A stretch of DNA of 64,000 nucleotides from Sphingomonas sp. LY29 (GCF_035593985.1 NZ_CP141587.1:2292001-2356000), one strand, 5' to 3'. Counted from the stretch's first letter, positions 26,435-37,100 are shown. Numbers and translations are program-made. The notes: generated by a model from the sequence alone, not told the origin.

Positions 26435-27468
26435 ATCGAGGCGTGTAGCCGGGCGCGGACGCCGGCATGCCCACGATCATAGTCGAATTCGGCCGCCAGC
26501 GACCGTGCCATCGCAAGCACCAGCCGCGATCCAAGGCCGCTGCCTTTGGGCTTCTCGTCTTCGGACATGCCCACCCCGTCGTCCTCGACGAGCAGGTGGA
26601 AGCGACCCTCACTGTCGGCCTTTCCGAACTGGATCCGCACTTCGCCGGCGGCACCGGAATCATAGGCATATTTGCAGGCGTTGCTGACCAGTTCGTTGAC
26701 GATGACGCCAAGCGATACTGCCTTGTCCGGGTGGAGGTGGAGCGGCTCTGCGGTCAACCGGATTGCGCGAGGGGCAGTCGGGGTCGACCAAGTCTCTTCA
26801 AGCTCCTCGACGATCGCCGCGAGATATTCGTCCATCGCGACGGCCTCGACGTCGCCCGACGAATAAAGCTTGCGATGGACCTGTGCGATCGCCTGGATCC
26901 GCCGCTGCGTATCCTCCAGCGCTTCGCGCGCCTCGACGTTCTCCAGTCCGCGCGACTGCATGTGCACGAAGGTCGACACCAATTGCAGTGAATTAGCGAC
27001 GCGGTGGTTCACTTCCTTGAGCAGCGTTTCCAGACGCTCGTTGGCATTGCGCAACTGTTCCTCGGCAAGATCGCGTTCGCGCTCGAGGCGGATGCGCGCC
27101 AGCGCGAGGGTAAAGCTCTGTTCGAGCAGGTCGACGAAATCTTCGCCGATCGACTTCACCACATATTCGAAGGCGCCGGCCTTGAGCGCCGCGACTGCGA
27201 CGCTGCTTTCTTCCGAACCGGTGACGTATACCACCGGCGGGCAGTCGGGCATCTCGCGCAGCTTGGCGAGGGTCTGCAGCCCGTCGAGGCCCGGCATATA
27301 ATGATCGACCGCGATGACTTCGAAGTTGCCGGTAAGGGCGGCTTCGATGCCTTCCTCGCCGGTCGCTGCAGTGACCACACTGTGGCCCCGCCGCGTCAGC
27401 AGCTTCTCGACCAACCTGCGGAGGCCGGAATCATCGTCGATGTACAGGATACGCCGGGGTTGCTGCAT
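26431..27468 (-). CDS. Receiver-HRxxN histidine kinase (soluble hybrid, PakF-like architecture)
   Basis: A 345-residue cytosolic protein with an N-terminal receiver (about 5-120, phospho-acceptor D55 in AVDHYMPG) and a C-terminal HisKA_2-type transmitter with H155 in VNHRVAN (HRxxN) and an N-box VNELVSNACKYA. The same order is known from PakF, the receiver-kinase that controls PhyR and the general stress response in Sphingomonas melonis; whether this is its orthologue is an inference. The start at 27468 (MQQPRRILYIDDD) is four bases after the upstream response-regulator stop. The open frame extends 16 codons further but that part is not receiver-like. It overlaps the convergent E2 stop by four bases. 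Confidence 0.88.
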   Translation of the reverse strand: MQQPRRILYIDDDSGLRRLVEKLLTRRGHSVVTAATGEEGIEAALTGNFEVIAVDHYMPGLDGLQTLAKLREMPDCPPVVYVTGSEESSVAVAALKAGAFEYVVKSIGEDFVDLLEQSFTLALARIRLERERDLAEEQLRNANERLETLLKEVNHRVANSLQLVSTFVHMQSRGLENVEAREALEDTQRRIQAIAQVHRKLYSSGDVEAVAMDEYLAAIVEELEETWSTPTAPRAIRLTAEPLHLHPDKAVSLGVIVNELVSNACKYAYDSGAAGEVRIQFGKADSEGRFHLLVEDDGVGMSEDEKPKGSGLGSRLVLAMARSLAAEFDYDRGHAGVRARLHASI

Positions 27469-27472
27469 GGAG

Positions 27473-27910
27473 TCAGGCCTGATCCGGGACCTGGATGACT
27501 GACAGGAACAGCCCAAGCTGACGGATCGCGTCGGCGAAGCTTTCGTAGTTCACCGGTTTGGTGATGTAGACGTTGCAGCCAAGGTCGTAGCAGCGCGCGA
27601 TCTCGACCTTGTCGTCGGTCGTGGTCAGCACGACGACGGGGGTGCGATGCAGGCGCTCGTCGCTCTTGATCTTGGCGAGGATGTCGGTCCCGCTCATGTC
27701 GGGCAGGTTGAGGTCGAGCAGGACCAGCGCCGGTCCGTTTTGCGCCGGACCTTCGGGCGAATTGAACAGATATTCGAGCGCGCTCGTGCCGTCGAGAAAG
27801 TGGGTCAGCGCGTTCGAGATGCCCGCGCGGCGAATGTTCTTTTCGATCAGGCGCGCATGCCCCTCATCATCTTCGATCATCACGATGCGGACCGGTTGCT
27901 GCGCGTTCAT
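27473..27910 (-). CDS. Single-domain response regulator (Rcp1-like receiver)
   Basis: A 145-residue stand-alone receiver. The acidic pair is in VMIEDDEGHARLIEKNIRRAG, the phospho-acceptor is D66 in LVLLDLNLPDMSG, the Thr is in VVLTTTDD and the Lys in YITKPVNYESF. The insert DGTSALEYLFN with a long acidic loop is typical of receivers paired with phytochrome or CHASE3 kinases. It has no output domain and probably shuttles phosphate between the membrane kinase upstream and the receiver-kinase downstream. Start 27910 is chosen because it lies one base after the kinase stop. Confidence 0.9.
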   Translation of the reverse strand: MNAQQPVRIVMIEDDEGHARLIEKNIRRAGISNALTHFLDGTSALEYLFNSPEGPAQNGPALVLLDLNLPDMSGTDILAKIKSDERLHRTPVVVLTTTDDKVEIARCYDLGCNVYITKPVNYESFADAIRQLGLFLSVIQVPDQA

Positions 27911-27911
27911 C

Positions 27912-29405
27912 TCACTCTTCCCCCTTAAATTCGGTCGGCAATTCAACGATGAAGGTTGAACCTTCGCTTAAGACCGATCGTAACGTTACCGTTCCGCCAA
28001 GGCGATAGGCGAGTGCGCGGACGTTGGCGAGGCCGATGCCTTCGCCTTTCTGGTCCTGCTGGCCCGACCGGCGGAACAGTTCGAACACCCGCTCATGATC
28101 TTCCGGCGCGATGCCGCGGCCATTGTCCTGCACCTCGTAGACGACCCGCGAGCCCTGCCGCTTTCCGCGCACCGTAATGATCCCGGGACGTCCGGGCGCG
28201 AGATATTTGGTCGCGTTTTCCATCAGGTTGGTAAAAATCTGCTCGATTGCCAGCCGGTCGTGGATGATGTCGGGCAGGGGCGTCTCAATCATGAAGCGCG
28301 CGTTGCGCTCTCCGGCCAGGACCTCGAGGCTCGAGGCGATGTCGCCGATCACCTTGTCCATCGGCAATTGTTCGGCCGCCAGGACACGGCGTCCCTGACG
28401 CGAAAGGTCCAGAATCGCGTTGATCAGCCGGTCCATCTTCTGCGTCGAAGAGCGGATGAAGCCGATCGCTTCAGGCAGATCCTCCTTGGCGGCATAGCGG
28501 ACGTCGTCGCTGACCAGCTCGGGCTGCGTCTTTTCGATCTGCGCGACGAAATCGGTCACGACCTTGTCGGCGCGTTCGAGTTCGGCGGTGAACCCCATGA
28601 CGTTGACCAGCGGCGAGCGAAGATCGTGGCTGACGATGTAGGCAAACTTCTGGATCTCGGCATTGGCGCGTTGCAGGTCGGCGGTACGCTCTGCCACCGC
28701 GCCCTCCAGATTGGTGTTGAGCAGGTTGAGCCGCGCTCGGCTGGCGAGCAGGTCTCGGGTGAAGCGCCGTACAAGCCAGAAGGTGAAGGCCGCGACCCCG
28801 GCGAGCATAATGCCGGTCACGACCAGCAGGATCTGCAGGAACGACAGCTGGCTACCTGTTGCGGCAAGCCGCTCTTCCAGGAGCCGCTCTTCCTGTTCGC
28901 CGACGTCGTTCGCCCGCGCGCGGATCGCCTGGAGGGCACGAAGGCTGTCCACTTTGTCGAATTCGCGACGCGCCTCGACGAGGTCGCCGCTTCCCGCGAC
29001 GTCCATCGAGCGATCAAGCGAGGTCAGGTAACGGATGACGATTGGGCGCAGGCGCTCAAGTCGCTGCGTCTGCGTCGGACTATCGCTGACTTGGCCTTCA
29101 AGCTTGTTGAGCGCCGGCAGGATCCGCGGCGACCATTCGCGATAGATCTGCATGCGATAATCGTTCGGCGTCAGCAGATAGCCGCGCCGCGCCGCCTCGG
29201 TCCGTTCGACCGCAATCGTCAGCGCGCCGAGCGTGTCCTTGACCTCATAGGTGTGCTGCACCCGTTCGGACGAGGCCGTGCTGCTACGGAGTCCGGCGAC
29301 GATCAGGAAGAAGGCGACGATCAGCAGGACGAAGCCGCCCAGCAGTCCGACCAGCATCAATCGATTGAATTGGCGTTCCGTCTGACCGAGCAAGCAACAT
29401 CTCAT
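27912..29405 (-). CDS. CHASE3-type transmembrane sensor histidine kinase
   Basis: A 497-residue membrane kinase. The first helix is at about 17-39, followed by an extracytoplasmic all-helical region of about 145 residues resembling CHASE3 (TIAVERTEAARRGYLLT is the hallmark). A second helix lies at about 189-212, then a coiled coil. The HisKA dimerisation domain has H260 in IVSHDLRSPL, and the ATPase domain shows NLMENATKYL, DNGRGI and GEGIGLANVRALAYRLGG. It heads a three-gene signalling cassette. The ligand or stimulus is unknown. Confidence 0.92.
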   Translation of the reverse strand: MRCCLLGQTERQFNRLMLVGLLGGFVLLIVAFFLIVAGLRSSTASSERVQHTYEVKDTLGALTIAVERTEAARRGYLLTPNDYRMQIYREWSPRILPALNKLEGQVSDSPTQTQRLERLRPIVIRYLTSLDRSMDVAGSGDLVEARREFDKVDSLRALQAIRARANDVGEQEERLLEERLAATGSQLSFLQILLVVTGIMLAGVAAFTFWLVRRFTRDLLASRARLNLLNTNLEGAVAERTADLQRANAEIQKFAYIVSHDLRSPLVNVMGFTAELERADKVVTDFVAQIEKTQPELVSDDVRYAAKEDLPEAIGFIRSSTQKMDRLINAILDLSRQGRRVLAAEQLPMDKVIGDIASSLEVLAGERNARFMIETPLPDIIHDRLAIEQIFTNLMENATKYLAPGRPGIITVRGKRQGSRVVYEVQDNGRGIAPEDHERVFELFRRSGQQDQKGEGIGLANVRALAYRLGGTVTLRSVLSEGSTFIVELPTEFKGEE

Positions 29406-29586
29406 TCTTGTCGGAGTGAGAGGCCGACGTGGAGCGGGTTTGAAGACCTCATACCCGTTGATCGCCGAAACCTTGCGGAAAATTGCGTGCGCTCGTCAAG
29501 CGGCAGCCCACCACGACCGTCTGTCGAATGGGGATTGCGACGAACGGGGGCGGCGTTAGCTTGCCGTCACCTTGGGGGGATCAAGC

Positions 29587-30462
29587 ATGTTGGAAATCGC
29601 GAACCTGTCGCACACCTATGCCAATGGAACAGTGGCGCTGGACGACGTCAGCCTGTCCATTCCGCGCGGCATGTTCGGTCTGCTGGGACCCAATGGCGCG
29701 GGCAAGTCGACCCTGATGCGCACGGTCGCGACGCTTCAGACGCCGACGGCGGGAACGATCACCTTCGGCGACATCGACGTGCTCGCGGCTCCCGACCGGC
29801 TGCGCAAGACGCTTGGCTATTTGCCCCAGGACTTCGGCGTTTATCCGCGCGTGTCAGCCTATGCGATGCTTGACCAGATGGCGGTGCTGAAAGGCATCAC
29901 CGCCAAGGGCGAGCGCAAGTCGGTCGTCGAGACGCTTCTCAACCAGACCAATCTCTGGTCGGTCCGCGACAAGGCGATTGCAGGCTTTTCGGGCGGCATG
30001 CGGCAGCGGTTCGGGATCGCACAGGCGCTGATCGGCAATCCCGAACTGATCATCGTCGATGAACCGACCGCCGGCCTCGACCCCGAAGAGCGCAATCGCT
30101 TCCTCAACCTGCTCGCCGCGATCGGCGACAATGTCGTCGTGATCCTGTCGACGCACATCGTCGACGACGTTGCCGACCTCTGTCCGCGTATGGCGGTCCT
30201 CGCTGCCGGCAAGGTGCAGTTGGAGGGCAAGCCCGCCGACCTCATCGCCTCGACCCGTGGAAAGGTGTGGAAGAAGACGATCGCGCCACTGAACCTGGAA
30301 GTGTACCAGTCGCGCTACGAGATCATCTCGACGCGGCTGTTCGCCGGACAGACCATCATCCACGTGCTGGCCGACCAGCAACCCGAAAGCTTCGACCCGG
30401 TCGAAGGCGGGCTGGAGGATGTCTACTTCTCGACCCTGTCGACCCTTCGCCGCGCGGCCTGA
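29587..30462 (+). CDS. ABC transporter ATP-binding protein
   Basis: A 291-residue ATPase with Walker A GPNGAGKS at 34-41, a Q-loop LGYLPQDFGVYP, the signature FSGGMRQRFG, Walker B LIIVDEP and the switch His in STHIVDD. The last 70 residues form a C-terminal extension seen in exporters of the CcmA/NatA class. The start at 29587 is preceded by GGGGGGA. The membrane partner is the following gene, six bases away, a permease fused to a peptidase. The substrate is unknown. Confidence 0.93.
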   Translation: MLEIANLSHTYANGTVALDDVSLSIPRGMFGLLGPNGAGKSTLMRTVATLQTPTAGTITFGDIDVLAAPDRLRKTLGYLPQDFGVYPRVSAYAMLDQMAVLKGITAKGERKSVVETLLNQTNLWSVRDKAIAGFSGGMRQRFGIAQALIGNPELIIVDEPTAGLDPEERNRFLNLLAAIGDNVVVILSTHIVDDVADLCPRMAVLAAGKVQLEGKPADLIASTRGKVWKKTIAPLNLEVYQSRYEIISTRLFAGQTIIHVLADQQPESFDPVEGGLEDVYFSTLSTLRRAA

Positions 30463-30467
30463 CCGAC

Positions 30468-33400
30468 ATGCGCATGCTGCTGGGCATCACCCGCTTCGAG
30501 CTTCGCTACCAACTCAAGAACCCCGTCTTCTGGGTTGCGATCGCGATCTTTTTCCTTCTCGGCTTTGGACTGACCGCCAGCGAGAACGTCAGCATCGGCA
30601 CGCCCGGTGCGATCAACGAGAATTCGCCGTTCGCGATCGCGACCGCGACCGCGCTGCTGTCGCTGTTTTATCTGTTCATCGTTACCGCCTTCGTCGCCAA
30701 TGCCATCGTCCGCGACGACAGCAGCGGCTTTGCGCCGATCGTCCGCGCGACCTCCGTCACCAAGACGCAGATCGTCATTGGCCGATTCCTTGGCGGGTTG
30801 CTCGTGGCCTGGTTCGGCTACCTCGCCGTGCCGGCGGGAATGGGCATTGGGTCGATGATGCCGTGGGTCGATCCGGAAACGGTCGGTCCGCAGAAGCTGT
30901 CCTACTACGCCTATAATTTCGCGATCTTCGCGCTTCCCAACGTCCTGCTGACGAGCGCGATCCTGTTCGCGCTGGCGACCGTGATGCGGTCGATGATGGC
31001 GTCCTACATCGGCGCGGTCGTGCTGGTGATGGGATATCTGGTGACGATCTCGGTCGCCGGCCAGAATATCGAATATCGCCAGACGTTCGCGCGCTTCGAG
31101 CCGCTCGGCAACGGCGCGCTTCGTGAGACGACGCGCTATTGGACACAAGCCGATTTGAACTCGCGTCTGGTCGACCTGTCGGGCCTGCTACTGTTCAATC
31201 GGCTGTTCGCCATCGGGCTCGGCCTCGTCTTCCTTGCCCTGACGGTGTGGCGCTTCTCGATGAGCGAGCGCGCGCCCTCGAAGCGGCGCCTGCGGCGTCT
31301 GGCAAAGCGCGAGGCGCGCGACGTCGCCTTGGCCGCAGTTGTGCCCGCATCGGGCGGCGATGCGCTGGTCGCACGAAGCCAGCGTTCGTCGCGCTGGGTG
31401 CAGTTCCGGACCCGGCTGGCGGTCGAGGTCCGGCAGGTCCTGACCAGCCCCGGCCTTATCGTCCTTGGGCTGTTCGCGATCGGCAACACCGCTGCCGGGC
31501 TGTGGTTAGGTCAATCGACCTACGGCACCAGCGAGCATCCGACGCTGGCCGCCACGATCAACACCGTGCGCGGCGGCTTCTCGGCGGTGCTGCTGATGAT
31601 CGCGGTTTTCTACGGCGGCGAACTCGTGTGGCGCGAACGCGATCGGAAGCTCAACGAGATCATCGATTCCACCCCGGTCCCGAGTTGGGTGATGACGGTC
31701 CCGAAGATCGTCGCGATCTTCGTCGTCCTGCTGGTCGTTAACCTCGCCGCGATGGTCACCGGCCTGACGTACCAATTGATCGAAGGCGCGCCGCAGCTTG
31801 GCATCGTCCAATATTTCACCTGGTTCATCATTCCGGCGGCGATCGACGGATTGCTGATCGCGGTGCTCGCGGTCGTGATGCAGGTGCTCAGCCCAAACAA
31901 ATATGTCGGCTGGGGGATCATCTTCGTCTGGTTCGTCGGATCGATCTTCCTGTCGAACATGGGCTATTCGAATCCGCTCTACACCTACGCGGCAAGCCCG
32001 TCGGTGCCGCTGAGCGACTTCGTCGGTGCGGGCAGCTTCTGGAAGGGCGCGCTGACGCTCAAGTTCTACTGGATGTGCTTCGCGCTGATCCTGGCGGTGC
32101 TCGCTCACTTGTTGTGGCCGCGGGGGACGGACCTTGGGCTTCGCGTCCGCGCCGCGCGCGCGTTTCGCGAACGGTCGGCAGTGCCGCTGGCACTGGCCGG
32201 GACCGCCGCCGTGGCGATGGCTGCGACGGGGGCTTACGCCTACCACAATATCAAGGTGCTTAACCGCTACGAGACTAGCGACGAGATCGAAGCCTATACG
32301 GCAGACTTGGAGCGCAAGTATCTGAAGTATGAGAATTTGCCGAGGCCGGTGGTCACGCGCGCAGCGCTGAACGCCGACCTGTTTCCGAGCGAACGCAGGC
32401 TGGATGTCACGGGCCGCTACTGGCTTCGCAACGATACCGAAAAGCCGATTGCAGAACTTCACATCCGCCGCGGCGATCCGGACACCCAGTGGCTTCGTCT
32501 CGACCTGTCGGGTGCCCGGGTGGCGAGCAACGACGAGCGCTTCGGGTATCGCATCTATCGCTTCGACCAGCCGTTGGCGCCGGGCGCGACCGCGACGCTC
32601 GATTTCAAGTCGCGCATTTGGCATCGCGGCTTCCGCGCGGGTGCGCCCGCGACCGACGTCATCGAGAATGGGACCTTCGCGAACAACAGCCAGTTCGCGC
32701 CGATCATCGGCATGAGCCGACAGGGCCTGCTGACCGATCGCGCCAAGCGCCGTCGTCAGGGACTTCCCGCCGAGCTCCGCATGGCGAAACTGGAGGACAT
32801 GTCCGCCACCAGCCGCAACTATATCGGCGTCGACTGGGTCCAATCGGACATCACGCTGACCACCGATGCCGACCAGACCCCGATCGCACCGGGCAGGAAG
32901 GTGTCGGACGTCACTCGTGGCGGACGCCGCACGGCGCGCTTCGTCAGCCCGGCGCCGATCCTCAACTTCTTCTCGATCCAGTCAGCCAAGTACCAGACGG
33001 CGCTCGGCTTGCAGGACGGGGTCGAACTATCGGTCCACTATCAGCGCGGCCACGGCTGGAACGTGCCCAAGATGCTGAAAGCGATGGGCGCGTCGCTGGC
33101 CTACTACCGGAGCAATTTCGGACCCTACCAATTCGATTATGCCCGCATCATCGAATTCCCCGGCTACGCCAGCTTCGCGCAAGCCTTTGCGGGTACCATG
33201 CCATATTCGGAAAGCATCGGTTTCAACGCCGACACCAGCGATCCGGAGAAGATCGACTTCACGTCTTATGTGATCGCGCATGAGATCGCGCACCAATATT
33301 GGGCGCACCAGGTCATCGGCGCGGACATGCAGGGCGGCACGCTAACCAGCGAGACGCTCGCGCAATATTCGGCGCTGATGGTGATGAAGCGGCTTTATGG

Positions 33401-34070
33401 CCCCGAACAGATCCGGCGCTTCCTGAAGTATGAGCTCGATTCCTACCTCAGTGCCCGCAAGGGCGAGGTGGTCGAGGAACTGCCGCTCAACCGCGTGGAG
33501 AATCAGGGCTACGTCCACTACCGCAAGGGCTCGCTCGCGATGTATCTGCTGCAGGAGCGGCTGGGAGAAGCGTCGGTCAATCGCGCGCTCCAGCGCTTCG
33601 TCGCGGCGTGGCGCTTCAAGGGCGCGCCTTACCTTCGGTCGACCGACCTGATCGCCGAGTTTCGCAAGGAAGCGAAGTCGCCGGCTGACCAGGCGCTGAT
33701 CACCGATCTGTTCGAACGGATCACCATCTACGACATGAAGGTGACCGACGCGGCCACCGTTCGCGAAGGGGCGGGGTGGAAGACCACCATCACCGTCGCG
33801 GCCGACAAATATTATGCCGACGGTAAGGGCGGCGAGCGAAAGGCGGCGCTGTCCGAACCCGTCGAGGTTGGCCTGTTTACCGCGCGTCCGGGCCTCGGCA
33901 CCTTCAAGGCCAAGGACGTGATCCTGATCCGCCGCGAGCCGCTTCGCAGCGGAAGCCAAAAGCTGACCTTGTTGTCGAAGGTTCGACCAACCTTCGCGGG
34001 CGTGGATCCGTATAATTTTTACGTCGACAAGAACAGCGACGACAACGTTTCCGCGATCGGGGCGAACTAG
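30468..34070 (+). CDS. ABC permease fused to an M1-family metallopeptidase domain
   Basis: A 1200-residue membrane protein. Two ABC-2-type sets of transmembrane helices occupy about 1-280 and 310-580, joined by a basic cytosolic loop (RAPSKRRLRRLAKREAR). After a last helix near 570-590 comes a large non-cytoplasmic part ending in an M1-like peptidase with the zinc motif HEIAH at 938-942 and a likely third ligand E962 in TSETLAQYSA. The fusion is a known but poorly studied class, usually with one ABC ATPase alongside as here. Its substrate is not evident; the peptidase could process the exported molecule or envelope peptides. Confidence 0.9.
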   Translation: MRMLLGITRFELRYQLKNPVFWVAIAIFFLLGFGLTASENVSIGTPGAINENSPFAIATATALLSLFYLFIVTAFVANAIVRDDSSGFAPIVRATSVTKTQIVIGRFLGGLLVAWFGYLAVPAGMGIGSMMPWVDPETVGPQKLSYYAYNFAIFALPNVLLTSAILFALATVMRSMMASYIGAVVLVMGYLVTISVAGQNIEYRQTFARFEPLGNGALRETTRYWTQADLNSRLVDLSGLLLFNRLFAIGLGLVFLALTVWRFSMSERAPSKRRLRRLAKREARDVALAAVVPASGGDALVARSQRSSRWVQFRTRLAVEVRQVLTSPGLIVLGLFAIGNTAAGLWLGQSTYGTSEHPTLAATINTVRGGFSAVLLMIAVFYGGELVWRERDRKLNEIIDSTPVPSWVMTVPKIVAIFVVLLVVNLAAMVTGLTYQLIEGAPQLGIVQYFTWFIIPAAIDGLLIAVLAVVMQVLSPNKYVGWGIIFVWFVGSIFLSNMGYSNPLYTYAASPSVPLSDFVGAGSFWKGALTLKFYWMCFALILAVLAHLLWPRGTDLGLRVRAARAFRERSAVPLALAGTAAVAMAATGAYAYHNIKVLNRYETSDEIEAYTADLERKYLKYENLPRPVVTRAALNADLFPSERRLDVTGRYWLRNDTEKPIAELHIRRGDPDTQWLRLDLSGARVASNDERFGYRIYRFDQPLAPGATATLDFKSRIWHRGFRAGAPATDVIENGTFANNSQFAPIIGMSRQGLLTDRAKRRRQGLPAELRMAKLEDMSATSRNYIGVDWVQSDITLTTDADQTPIAPGRKVSDVTRGGRRTARFVSPAPILNFFSIQSAKYQTALGLQDGVELSVHYQRGHGWNVPKMLKAMGASLAYYRSNFGPYQFDYARIIEFPGYASFAQAFAGTMPYSESIGFNADTSDPEKIDFTSYVIAHEIAHQYWAHQVIGADMQGGTLTSETLAQYSALMVMKRLYGPEQIRRFLKYELDSYLSARKGEVVEELPLNRVENQGYVHYRKGSLAMYLLQERLGEASVNRALQRFVAAWRFKGAPYLRSTDLIAEFRKEAKSPADQALITDLFERITIYDMKVTDAATVREGAGWKTTITVAADKYYADGKGGERKAALSEPVEVGLFTARPGLGTFKAKDVILIRREPLRSGSQKLTLLSKVRPTFAGVDPYNFYVDKNSDDNVSAIGAN

Positions 34071-34079
34071 GCACTGACC

Positions 34080-34113
34080 GCGCAGGATCGCCCGGGTCAG
34101 GGCGATCCTGCGC
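34080..34113. terminator. Perfect 14-bp inverted repeat between convergent genes
   Basis: GCGCAGGATCGCCC (34080-34093) is followed by a six-base loop and its exact complement (34100-34113). It lies in the 52-base gap between the convergent M1-permease and helicase genes. No T-run follows on either strand, so termination is likely but not canonical; a DNA-level role is also possible. Confidence 0.55.
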
Positions 34114-34122
34114 CAAGGTCGA

Positions 34123-37100
34123 TCAGACGGCGTCGGCGAGCAGGGCGCCCAGTTCCTCGATCGCTTCGTCATTGTCGTTGGACGTCCGTTGCAGGAACCA
34201 CCGGCCGTTCCGTGCCTCCATCGACGCTAGCGGCTCGTGCGCACCCTTGGCCGGGGTCAGCGCGACTCCCGCCGGTCCGATCTGGATCCGCTCGACGCCA
34301 AGGCTGCGCGCGTCGAGCGCAAGGCGCCGACCGGCGATCAGCGAGCGCGCTTCCTTCGGCAACGCCCCGTAACGATCTTCGAGTTCATCGGCGATCGCGT
34401 CAAAGTCGTCCTGCGACGTCGCCCGTGCCAGGCGAATGTAGGCGGCGATGCGGGCATCGGGTTCGACGATCCAGTCGCCGGGGAAATAACCGGTCGAGGC
34501 TCCTTCGATCGTCGGGAGGGGCGGCTCGGGCGTCACGCCTGCAAGCTCGCGCAGCACCCCGGTAAGGAGATGCTGGTAAAGTTCGACCCCGACCAGTTTC
34601 ATGTGGCCGGACTGCTCGTCGCTCGTCAGGTCGCCGGCCCCGCGCATGTCGAGGTCATGGGCACTTACGGCAAAGCCAGCGCCGAGCGAATCCTGAGCGG
34701 TAAGGTGCATCAACCGCGCGCGCGTGCGGTCGGCGAGCGGCTTCCCCGGCGGCGTGGTCAGCAAGACCACTGCGCGGCGGCTAGAGCGGCCTACGCGCCC
34801 GCGAAGCTGGTGCAATTGTCCGGCGCCGAAACGGTGTGCGTCGATGACGATCATCGTGTTCGCGCGCGGCACATCCAGACCGGTTTCGATGATGCTCGTC
34901 GCCAGCAAAATGTCGCCGTCACCCTGCGCGAATGACAGCAGGGCAGCTTCCGCCTCGTCGCCTTTCATCTTGCCGTGGACGGTGACGATCGTCTGGTCGG
35001 GGGCGATCCGCTCGATCGTCCTGGTAGCATCGGCGATGTCCTCGACGCGCGGGACCACCACGAAACTCTGACCGTCGCGGGCCTTTTCGCGAAGCAGCGC
35101 GGCGCGCACGACGCTCTCGTCGAATTCCTCGAGCGAAGTTCGGACCGGAACGCGGCGCGCCGGTGGCGTGGCAATGAGCGAAAGGTCGTTGAGGCCGACC
35201 AGTGCGGTCTGCAGCGTTCGTGGAATAGGCGTTGCCGACAGGCGCAGCACGTGTCCCGCGCCAAGCCTCGCCAATTTGTCTTTCTGGGCGGACCCGAACC
35301 GCTGCTCCTCGTCAATGATGATCAGCGCGAGGTCATTGAAGCAAACCGTCTTCGACGCGATCGATGACGTGCCAACAACCATCTTGATGGTCCCGTCGGC
35401 GATGCCATTCTTGATGGCCTTCGCCTCCGCTCCCCCGGTAAGGCGGCTGAGCATCGCGACCTTGATATCGAGATCGGCAAAGCGGCGCGCGAACGTCTCG
35501 TAATGCTGTCGTGCAAGGAGCGTCGTCGGCGCGACGAGCGCGACCTGCTTCCCGGCAAGGACCGCCCGCGCCGCCGCGCGAAGTGCGACCTCGGTCTTGC
35601 CGTACCCGACGTCGCCGACGATCAGGCGATCCATCGGCTTCCCTGACGCCAGGTCGGCGCGAACAGCCTCGATCGCTTTCCACTGATCGGCGGTTTCCTG
35701 AAAGGCGAACCCGTCGGCGAAGCGCTCGTACCGGTCCGCGGGAGGGTCGAGCACGGGCGCTTCAGCGTCGGCCTTTTCCTTGGCGAGCGCACGGATGGCC
35801 CTTGCGGTTTCGGCTATCGCCGCGTCGATCGCGGGACGGCGCTTGGACCAGCTTTTTCCGTCCAGACTGTCGAGGGTCACCGCATCAGGCTCCCCTCCGT
35901 AACGCCACAGCTTGGCGGCATCGGTGATCGGGACATGGCGAATGCCGCCCTTGGCATGCTCCAACTCGATCGTCTCGCCCGCGCCGCCTCCCGGCATTTC
36001 GGCGAGCCGGAGCCCCTTGAGAATACCGACGCCATGATCCTCATGGACGACGGCATCGCCGATCCGCAGTTCAATCCGAAGGAGGTCGCTTACCTCTGAC
36101 GCAGTGACCCCGTCGTCTCGCTCGGCGCGGCTGCCCATGACGTCGGCGGCGGCGACGATCACCAGTTCGTCGGTGACCACGCCGCGATCAAGTGTCGCGT
36201 TGACGCAGGAAAGCGGCGATCGCGATGCGATGGCGTTCGAGAAGTCGTCATAGGCAATGGCCTCGTGCCCGAGATCGTGCGCAATTCGACGGGCCATGAA
36301 CCGCGTGTCGCGAGCGCTACCTGCGATGATCACGGGGCGTCCGATGTTGATCTGTTCGGCGAGGAACGCCGAGAACGCCTTGGCGGGTCGTCGTTCCGAC
36401 GCGAAGCGGGAGACGGATTCGCCGGGCTCCACCTTGGCGATGTCGCGCCCGTCGAAATCTGCATCCCATGCGGCCGCATCCACGGTCCGCGACCGATCGG
36501 CTTTGCGCTTCGATTCCGAAAGGCTGTGCGACAGTGCAACGGCTCGATTGCGTTGCTTCGACACGTTAGGTTCGATTAGGATCGAGGCATCCGGAACGTG
36601 ACGCAGCAGCGAGACGCCGCCGTCTCCGACGGCTGGCTCCGCCGCACGGCCGAGTGCCAGGCGCTCGATGTCCTGATGCGTTCGCTGGCTGAGTGCATCG
36701 AAAAGCCTGAGGCCGGTGATCCGTCCGGCTTCCACTTCGATGCGGACCGGCAAGTCGGAATCGACCGGGAAGACGTCGAGGACGGTGCCGGGTGCGCCGA
36801 CCTCGCCAGGTTCGTCGATCCGATCGTCGAGACGATAGCCGAGGTCGAGCAGCGTGGCCTGCAACTGATCAAGATCGATGGCATCGCCGATCGCGACTTC
36901 GGGCGGTTCGGCGGTGAAATCCTTAGGTGGGGCAAAGCGCTGAATCGTGGCTTCGGCAGAGGCGATCAGGACCGTCGGCTTGTCCCGAGAGGTCGCCAGG
37001 GCGTGAAGCGCCGCGACCCTAGCACCCGCATTTCCGGCCGATGGCGGGGAGGCTTCGCCGGCAATCGCGTCGCTGGCGGGACACCACAGGATCTGAGCGT

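Noticed and set aside
29406..29586. A possible EcfG-type (GGAAC-N16/17-CGTT) stress promoter near GGAAAATTGCGTGCGCTCGTC
   Set aside because: The -35 has GGAAAA rather than GGAAC and no GTT follows at the right spacing.
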